64,000 nucleotides of DNA from Hepsetus odoe (taxonomy: Eukaryota; Chordata; Actinopteri; Characiformes; Hepsetidae). Shown here one piece after another: positions 36,451 through 46,200 of this stretch. The position numbers and the translations under genes are program-made. The stretch spans positions 13,665,715 to 13,729,714 of the forward strand of contig CM029384.1 of assembly GCA_017165825.1 (NCBI GenBank), written 5' to 3'. The notes below the pieces were generated by a model. It was not told the origin of the DNA, searched no databases, and saw only the letters and a program-made list of their open reading frames with translations. Numbering within the stretch: position 1 is the stretch's first letter; each line of letters opens with the position of its first letter.

Positions 36451-36634
36451 ATGCACACGCAGCGGAGAGGGAGAGGAGCAGAGACGTGCCTCACTGTCTT
36501 TAAAAACGTCCTGACGTTCACTGGTATTGAAGACAAAAATCCCCCAGAAAAACAACTTTTCTTACCGTCCTTTAGTCGTTCAACCGTCCAGCCCGTTCCC
36601 TCCCGACTTCAGCTCGACTCTCTCAACCGTCGCG

Positions 36635-36879
36635 ATGGCCCAGCAGCACTTCAGGAGCGGCCCGGCTTTCGGACTCTCCGCCGAGGTGAAGAGTAAGGTG
36701 AGAGCAGCCGATTTTTCTCTCAGAAAATCTCAGAAAATAGCAGTTCTGGGTGACAGCGAAGAGCGCGCGCTGCAGCAGCAGCAGCGTCACGTGAGAAGCG
36801 AGCTTTAAACGAGCGGCGCGCTTAACGGTCGCCGAGGAAACAGGAGAGTCAGAGAGAACGTGTGAGTGAGACACACAAT

Positions 36880-36934
<55 letters not shown>

Positions 36935-37166
36935 ACACCGTCACAATACGTGTGTGTGTGTATGAGTGTGTGTGTGTGAGACACCGTCACAATACGTGTG
37001 TGTGTGTGTGTGAGTGTGTGTGTGTGTGTGTGAGTGTGTGTGAGACACCGTCACAATACGTGTGTGTGTGTGAGTGTGTGTGTGTGTGTGAGTGTGTGAG
37101 AGTGTGTGTGTGTGTGTGTGAGACACCGTCACAATACGTGTGTGTGTGTGAGTGTGTGTGTGTGTG

Positions 37167-37204
<38 letters not shown>

Positions 37205-40200
37205 ACACCGTCACAATACGTGTGTGAGTGTGTGTGTGAGTGTGTGTGAGACACCGTCACAATACGTGTGTGAGTGTGTGTGACTGTGTGTGAGACACCG
37301 TCACAATACGTGTGTGTGTGTGAGAGTCAGAATATGTGTGTGTGTGAGAGAGAGTTAATGATGTCTATGAGAAAGTTAGAATGTGTGTTTGTGTAAGTCA
37401 CAATAAGTGTGTGTGAGAAAGTTAGAATAAGTGTGTGACAGTTAGAATGTGTGTGTGTGAGTTAGACTGTGTGTGAGAAAGATGTGACAAAGAATGTGTT
37501 TGAGAGACAGCCACAATATTAATGTGTGAGGGCGTCATATTGTGTGTGTGTGTGTGTGTGTGTAAAAGAAAGTGAGTGAGAACTTGTAACAGAACTTGTT
37601 CCTGTTATGATACTCAGATTTCTTTACATTGCAGTGATGGGAATCAGGTGTTTCCTCCTAGACTAGAGTCTGAGATTAATTTTCATTTGTAATGCAGATC
37701 AATTAGTAAATTAGTGTGTCAGATGGTTTCTTTGGGTCCTACTCTGATTTATAAGATTCTCAATGCACTTCTATGAAAAGTTATTTTATAGAAAAAAAAC
37801 AAACACTATTCATACTTCCTCTGAAATGCCTTTCAGAAGCATTTATAAACATGTCAAATGTGTGCTTCCTATCTACCCTTGCAAACAGTCAAGACTCTTG
37901 AATGGTGACTTTTGCATCAGACCGCTTGCAGTGACAAATTTAAAATTCAAGCAGTTTATTTGTGACAAAGTTATACAAGTACTTGCAATGGAATATATCA
38001 AAGATACCAATATATCTTTTAATTCCCCTGTTAGTTCTCATTGTGACGCCTTGGATGCTAAAGTTACTAAAGTATAGCCTCTGGGACTAAAGTTTACTGA
38101 ACTGCATTGAAAATGACAGAGAGAAAGCAAAAGACACACACTTCCCTTCCCCCTACCTGCCTAAGCTTACAGACCATCAGAAAGCTGCAGCCTGTCAGAA
38201 TTATCTGGAGTATGGACTAAAGCGATCACCCCATTTTAAGAATGAAGAGTCAACGGCAGAGGCCATTTTATCCACATTAGTTGGGATGATTATATTTTGA
38301 CAAATATGAACCACAGCTCTGTCTCCGCACATAATGAATGGGACATAAAGTGCAACTTTCAAAGATATGTTAATTACACTCAGTGTGTTTAAATATATAA
38401 CAAATCAAGAGTGTTTAGTCCAAACGGGTACAATTAACCTGCAATGTTTTGTCTTGTGGGTCTGTCTGTTTTAGAGTGTTTCGTAAAGCTATCGGTTAAA
38501 ATAGTTAAATTGTCTTTTTTACATTTACGGCATTTAGCAGACACTTATCCAGAGCGACTTCCAATTCCTGATTACAGGGACAGTCCCCCTGGAGCAACTC
38601 AAGGTTAAGGGTTTTGTTCAGGAATCCAATGGTGGAAGCGCTGAAGGTTGGATTTGAACCTGCGATCTCTTAGGCCATAGCTGAGTATCCTAGCACTAGA
38701 ACACCACACTTACTAAACCTTTAGCTGCCAACCGTATTACCCCAGTGGTGGCCTAGTGGTTAGGGAGTTGGCCCAAGAAGGTTGTGGGTTCCAATCCCTG
38801 AAGTACCCTTGAGCAAGGTACTGTCCCCACCACTGCTCCCCAGGCACTTTAAATAGCTGCCCCCTGCTGCATGTGTGTGTAAGGGTGAAATGCAGAGGTT
38901 GAATTTGATTGTGGCTCACTGCGTGCTGTGCTGTTTCACAATGACAAGAATAGTCACTTTCACCCCAGCATACTTATCAATTAGCAAAATGCTGTACGCT
39001 TCTAAGTACAGTCCTGATTTCCCCGAGTTATTTTAAAGGGCTTCCCCTATTTTGTAGAAATCTATGAAAATTAAGACGTTTTAGATGTGTCCAGAGTTGT
39101 AGATGAATGCATCGTATTAAAGGTTTTTTTTTAAATAATAAATTATGTACGTATGTGCTTTATTATAGTTCCATAATACGAGGAGTAATGATAAATTTTT
39201 GCCTGAAAAGCATGAAACAGATTGCAATAATAATAATAATAATTAATTAATTAATATCGCTGTTCCCAAACCTTTGACCTATTCAGTAAAACATCTAAAA
39301 ATAGCATGTGGTGTATAATACTTTAGAGTATTTCTGTCTACACTGTATAATAGTTTAGAATATTTTGGTCTACACTTTGTAACTTATTATTGCATAAAAT
39401 AACAGTTATTAATATGAAAAGTATATACAAACCTAATAGAAGTGTTTCCTAAATCAAGACAGTGAGCACCGGGGATGGTGTGTGTATTAGTGATGCTGAT
39501 TCGATTTGTCCATCTGAGTGACAGCCTTGTCGCTTTCTGGTCCCATATAAGGAAGAGTAGAGCTCTCTGTGTGTCTGTGGCCGAAGGAAAGTGGCTTATT
39601 GTAAACAGTTTGGGCTGGGAGATGGAGCACCACAGGACATCCTAGCCATGAAGAGGACAGATTTACCACTGGTGGGGAAAGCCTTTGGTTCAAGCTCAAG
39701 CAAGTGCTTGCTGCCTTTTTTCACCTTTTTTTTTTTTTTTTTAACTTAGAGTTAGAGAAATTGGGTGTTGAGCAGATAGCAGGAAAAGCATGGCTGTGTG
39801 TTTTCATTCTTTCCAAACTCTGAGATAATCTGGCAGTTTCAGCAGAAGCCACTACACTGCAGTCTCTGTCAGCTCAGATTACGTTCTCTTTCTACTCACT
39901 TTATGATCCTCAGCTGTAGATATGCTAACTTTATGAATAGCTCACAGGTATTTGTGGCACTTAGCACAATATTCCAGCTGTTGGTTATTATATCCCTTCA
40001 GATAACCCATATGGGCCTGGGCACTGTTTAGCAAGGGCAAGTGAGAGAAAGAAAGAGAAAATGGGCAGTGTTGATTGCATTCCTCATGTTAACCGTGAGA
40101 GGGGAAAAAAGGCCCAACAAATGGAGGCCCAAGCAAAATTCCTTGGCAAAAGACGATGGCTGTCCGTCTTGGCATCCTTTAATCGGACGTGGTTAGCATG

Positions 40201-40231
40201 TGCGGCTGCTTCGCTTTAAAAGGACAGGCCT

Positions 40232-40294
<63 letters not shown>

Positions 40295-43200
40295 CAAAGA
40301 GTGGAAACCTGTTTGAAGATGCATGCACAGTTGTTGGGGGTGTGAGTGAAATGATGGTGTATGGGAGTGGGAGTGGGGGAGAGAGAGGAAGAGAGAGAGA
40401 GTGAGAGAGAAAGGCTGAGAGCTGTTTCTCCCAAGTTTGGTGTGCTGGAGTGGAAGCCAAGCAAACCCATGCTGCTTTGAAATCAGTGTTATTGTTGGCA
40501 CTCTTTCATTCTCCCTCTCTTTCCTCTGCTCTCCTTCTGACTCTCACTTGTGTTGTCAGATACAGACAGCAAAACCATTTTACAGAAAAGAAAGAGCAAT
40601 ACTAGATCAGTTCCCCTTCAACCAATTTTAACTTTCATCTGTTTGGATTCCACACAAAAAATATGAGTAAAGTGAATGTTACAGTTCTGTATACAGGAAT
40701 GTCCCCAGGCCTTATTCATATTTCTCCTGCCATTCCTAACAGTTCCAGCCACACAACCTTTCTCATGGGCTTATTTCAAGAAGCCTGCTATTTAAAAAAA
40801 AGAAAAGGAAAAGAATGTAATTTATGGAGCTAGTAAAGTAAGAGGAACGCTTTGATCATATTTTGGTTTCTAAACTATGCTTAAACAGCATTGTGTAACT
40901 GGATGCATAGTTTACATTTCTTGGACATAAACCATTTTGGATGTTTTCACTAATGAAATACGGGACCAAATGAGTGCAGAGGATTTGTAAATGTAGGGTT
41001 AGTACTAAGACTTGTATTAAATAGCTGTCGGTTTTTTAAAAAATCCCTGATCAGTCCATAAAACCTTTTACTGTATTCAAACATTTTGTCTCTAACGTGC
41101 TTTTCATTGATTTATTTTTTAACCCTTTTAAATGCTGCCTTATAATTCTGTAACTACTGTGATGCTAATATGTAAGTTACATATTTAGGAGAGTGAAGAA
41201 TTAAAGTGTAGTCCACAGGCTCTATGTAAAGCTTAAATACATTTTGTGCATGTAATTCAGTATATCCTGAAATAATAACTGTATTAACAGAAGTTGGGTT
41301 AGATTTATAGTTTAGTCTAAGCCCTATGAATCACACCATCTCTTTTGTAGAGAAGCAATAACAAATTTGATGTAGATGTGTTAATGGCATTTTTTCGACC
41401 TCTAACTTCCAGCTGGCCCAGAAGTATGACTCACAGAAGGAAGAAGAGCTCAGGCTTTGGATTCAAGAGGTGACAGGTCGCAAGGTTCCAGACAACTTCA
41501 TGGAGGGCCTTAAAGATGGAGTCATTCTCTGCGAGTGAGTAAGAGCTTCAAATGCCTGCACAAAATTACCCAAACTTTTAAAATTAATTGGATACCAGTT
41601 GATATTTCTTATTTGGTATTTGTTTGGAATACGTATAAGTCGATAAATAAGTTGATAAGTGTAAAACGATATACAAAAAAAAATCTAATTAACTGTTTGC
41701 AATTAAATGCTGCCACAATTTGACCATCTCTTTTCAAAAATGAGTGATTTTGGGTACAATTGTTTTGAGAGTTTACTATTGATTTTCTACAGCTTTTTTA
41801 TACACCTGTCCACCAAAGTACAATGTGAGATGAATGACACAGATTATCTTATCACAATGTCACCTGTCAAGGGTTGGGATATACCATAGACAGAGGGCCT
41901 AGAGTCATTGAAGTTAATGTATTAGAAGCAGAAAAGGGGGCAAGCATGAGGATCTGAGCAACTTTGACATGAGTCAAATTGTAGTGGCTAGACTGGGTCA
42001 GAGCACCTTCAAAAAGGCAATTCTTATGGAGTGTTCCTGTCTTGCAGTGGTTATTACCTACTAAAAGTGGTTAATGGAAGGACAAGTGGTAAACCAACAA
42101 CACGATCAAGTCTCTCATGAGGGGCAAAATAAAGCCCATTTGGCTCAGTCCCACTCATGCTGTCTATGATATAAAAGAGAAGTGATGGAACCAGGATGTA
42201 TGTTCTGTGATGTGTTTTACCTACCTAAATAGTTACAGACCCAGTACACAGGAGTATTGCATAATGGCAGTGGCCTCTTTCCTACCAGAATGCCAAAAAC
42301 ATTCAGGAAAAGTTTGAGGCACATAAACAAACCGTTCAAAGTGTTCACCCAGTCTCTAAATTCCCCAGATCTCACTCCAATCAAGCATATGTTGGATGTG
42401 CTCGATGAACTGGTTTGGTTGTTGGTGGCCACACCTCACAGCTTACAGGACCCAGAGAACACATCTCACCTTCAGAGGCCATGAGGAGTCCACGGCTCAG
42501 AGCTGTTTTGATAGCATGAGGGGGATCTACACAATATTAGGAGGGGTTTAATGCTGTGATTGGTTGATGTATTATGGTCTTGTCTACAGCTTGGCTTATC
42601 AACCTTAAAACAATGTCATTATTATTTTGCAGCTTATGTACTGAAACTTTCAACATTCTTTGTTCTTCATTCATGTTGTCCAGGCTTATCAACGCTCTTC
42701 AGCCCGGTTCTGTGAAAAAGATCAACAACTCCAGTCAGAACTGGCATCAGGTGAAAAAACCTTTTGTTTGGTAACAGTGTACATCATAGCAGATGCATTT
42801 CTAGAAATATCAGGCTGTCCTAGATTAGACTGTGTCACACTGCAGCCTTCCAGGACCGTCAAGCAGACTGGAATGCCAGTTTTCTTGTGCAGCTGTTCAT
42901 CTTCCACTGTCCATAACATGATGTAAAACTGGAAAGTAAGCCAACTCACATGATTTAAGCTCCATAAAATGCGGTAACACAGATACATATCTAGGTCAAA
43001 CCAACATCTGAGGATTGTCCCCCACTGAAACCATGCTGAACTAATAAAAACTTTACTACTGAATAAAAATAGGGTGTCGCAGTGTTTATAACTGTACATA
43101 AATGGCAGTTTAATAAATTAAAGTTTATAATATTCTGACCTAAATATTAAACAAAAAAAAAGAAAACATATACACTCCTGCAAAGGTACTGGAACATTTG

Positions 43201-46200
43201 ACATTCATCAGATGCACTTATCAAGAGTGGCAACAAGGAGAGTCTCCCTTAACTTGGGGTTAAGGACCTTACACTGGAGCTCAAATGATGCTATTGCTGG
43301 AGACAGGATAGAGCCTCGCTCAAACCCATGACATCTTTGTCCAAAGGGGAGTATCCTACCTACTTGAAACAGCTAAAACAGCAAGGCCAGCTCATTTGTT
43401 TTTGCAATGCACTGAAAACAGTTGTGTTAAAGATCAAAAACGTTTATCTGACCAGACAGTTTTTCAAATTAGTAAAAGAACTGAAACGAAAAGCTTAAAT
43501 GTATATTAAAGTAAATAATACTATTATTATTTTGAATATTTGGTTGCATATCCTCTGCTTGCAAGCATAGCATATACCCTGCTTCCCCCCTTTTTTTTCA
43601 TTGGTTATTGTTTTCCCTGATTGTTCAACAGCACCTTTTAATTGTTTGTTCAGTGGGTTTTCTCTTTTCCTTCTCTTCTTCAGGAGATGAAATGCATGTT
43701 GACTTGGATTAATATCAGGTTGACTTGGCAGGGCCAAAACTTTCCACTTTGTCCTTTGTTAGTTTGGCAGGGTGTTTAGATCATTATCTTGCTGGATCTC
43801 TCAGTCAGTTTGGATGCATTTTTCTGTATAATATTTCTGTAGGCATCATAATTCATGCTGCTGCTACATTTTTGAGTTACATTATCAATAAAGATTACTG
43901 AGCCTGTTCCATAAGCAGTCATGGAAGCCCAAGCCATGGCACTCCCTCCACTGTGCTTTACAGATGATCTTGTTTGTTTTGGATGATGAGCACATGCTTT
44001 CTTTCTCCAATCTTAAGCCCTCTCATTACTTTGGTAGATAATTTCATGGCTCCATAACACTTCTATTTTGTGGCTCCTCTTTGAATTTTATTTTTGTTTT
44101 GTTTTCCAATTCTTACTGCTGATGAATGATTTGAATCTGTTGTTATGGTCTCAGTATTTCTGCTCTCAAAGGATTTTTTTTAACAGGGAATTATTATATG
44201 ATTATAATACCTCCAACTCATTCCTTTGGAGATTGTTAATGATGTCACTGGCTGTTGTTTTGGGGTTTTTCGCAGTTTGTCTGTCATCGGTGGCTGGTTG
44301 ATATTAAGAGCTATATCTTAAATAAATAAAGGATTATTATAAAGGATTATTATTATTAAACAATCAATCTAACAAATTAATCTTGTGTAATAGCAAACAC
44401 CTTCCAGCCGCTTATGTTCCTACAATTTTGGGTGATCAGGTACTAAAATGTTCTATATAATTCAATATACCAAGATCTAAATGGCAGAAAAAAGGCTAAA
44501 TATATCACTTCATTTAAATTTTTTGATCTGAAAACCAAGTAACACAAACCAAAAAACAAATGAAGTGGCTTTACTGTTCCAGTACTATTGGAAGAGACTG
44601 CTGGAGGAGACTTTTTTGTTCCCCCTCCACACACTAGACCCTTTGGAGTTTTGGACTGTCTTGGCTGATATCAATCTGTTAACGTGCAATTTAGCTCTAA
44701 AAACATCTAAGCTGGCAAACTGTTCTGGGTTTTACATTAAATTGTAAAATGTGCTACTGGTGTTATTTGACAGAAACTTAGCAGAAAACTTTCCTGCCTG
44801 TAATACATCTCTTAGTCAGCCCGGTACAATACACAATCTGCCACTTCAGTAGCAGCTCGTTTAGTTAGCTGTGAGTGATGTGCAGATTGCTGTTTACATT
44901 CCGAAGCACTCTGATCTCACACAGCGGCCACGCTGCCGGCTCTTCTCCACCCACCCTAGAAAGGAAGAAACTCTTCTATATATTTAATACATCACTTCTC
45001 TGCTACAGTTGAGATGTCATTTGAGCAACGGCAGATTAATCTGTTCCCTTGAGAAGGGTATGTGACTACTGGGATACTGGATAACATTTAAGACTATTGC
45101 AGGAGTTGGCTATATAGCAAAATGTAATATCATTTATGGCATTTAGCAGACGCTCTTATCCAGAGCGACTTCCATGTCCTAATTACAGGGACGGGCTCCC
45201 TGGTTCAGGCTAATTAGGCTTCTTTTTGGAAATTAGCAGATTATCATTAAGGAATTGTAATGAAAAATTGGATGAATAGGATGAAGAATCATCCTAAACC
45301 TAGGAAAAGTCTAGAAAAACATGGTTGACCATGAATATTGTTTGACTGATCTTCAATAAGCTGAAGTTCAGCTTATTGAAAAAAAAAACTTATGTAAATA
45401 AGTTGTCAGTTACAAAAACTAGTTAAAAAGTGTTTTCAGTATTTTGCCCAGTAGTGTGAAGTAGTTGTTTTCAGCCCTGACATGTGCTGTGTGGTGTCTT
45501 TGCCCATAAAATGTTAGAGGCACTGGTCATTACTTCCAGATTTGAGCAGAATGTGTTGTGGCAAAGATCTCATCCTTCAGAGGATTCCATTGAGTGCAAT
45601 GCACTTATGTTTATAGATGGCAGTATTTCTTTTACCCAAATCAACCACAATGCAATTTGTTCCTCTTTTCACAGCTGGAAAACATTGGGAATTTTGTCCG
45701 AGCCATCCAGGAGTACGGCCTGAAGCCACATGACATCTTTGAGGCCAACGACCTGTTTGAGAATGTCAACCACACTCAAGTTCAGAGCACTCTGATTGCT
45801 CTGGCCGGGATGGTAAGTGAAATGCATGCCTAGCTAAGTATACCCACGTTTGCCTCTGTGCAGGGTGCATCTGGATGCACATGTACTTCCTGAGAGCTGT
45901 CAAACATATGGCCTTCCACAATCTGCTAATCACAAACATTTGTAAGGGTATTTTCAAGACCAGATGAGCTGAACAAATAACTCTACTCACTTATTGCACA
46001 GGCCTTGCTGCAGTGATGAAGTAAAGAATGAATATCCCATAGGGGACATCTTAAAATAAAATCCTCTTGAACGTCAGCTTATACCAGACCAAAACAAATC
46101 TGTGGTTTCCACAAGTAACAGGCAAAAAGGACATCATAAAACCAAAGAGGATCATTTTTTGCTACTAAAATCTCTAAACTAAAACCCCAAAAATGTATCT

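Larger units (their letters stand above)
36698..41412 (+). other. Calponin intron 1
   Basis: Holds the TG minisatellite (36869-37340), a SINE-B (38520-38710), a SINE-A (38742-38965), a likely muscle enhancer (39480-40230) and an AG repeat (40231-40290). The acceptor is CTAACTTCCAG at 41412. No other exon recognised. Confidence 0.65.
42751..45674 (+). other. Calponin intron 3
   Basis: Contains the degenerate Tc1-type element 43167-44300, with a SINE-B inside it, and a SINE-B tail piece at 45132-45205. The block 44870-45060 is repeat-free and more GC-rich than its surroundings. Acceptor CTTTTCACAG at 45674. Confidence 0.6.

Noticed and set aside
36527..36634. A 36-residue in-frame N-terminal extension of calponin
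   Set aside because: The frame begins at TTG, not ATG. The ATG at 36635 has a good context and gives the normal family N-terminus.
36805..37214. Open frames of alternating His-Thr or Val-Cys
   Set aside because: Simple TG/CA repeat translated; no gene.
36869..37340. A CRISPR-like array (regular repeats with variable spacers)
   Set aside because: The spacers are TG simple sequence of variable length in a vertebrate intron; it is a minisatellite.
45594..45833. A longer calponin exon 4 starting at 45594
   Set aside because: The extra residues come from the intron; a clear acceptor CTTTTCACAG precedes 45675, and the homology starts there.
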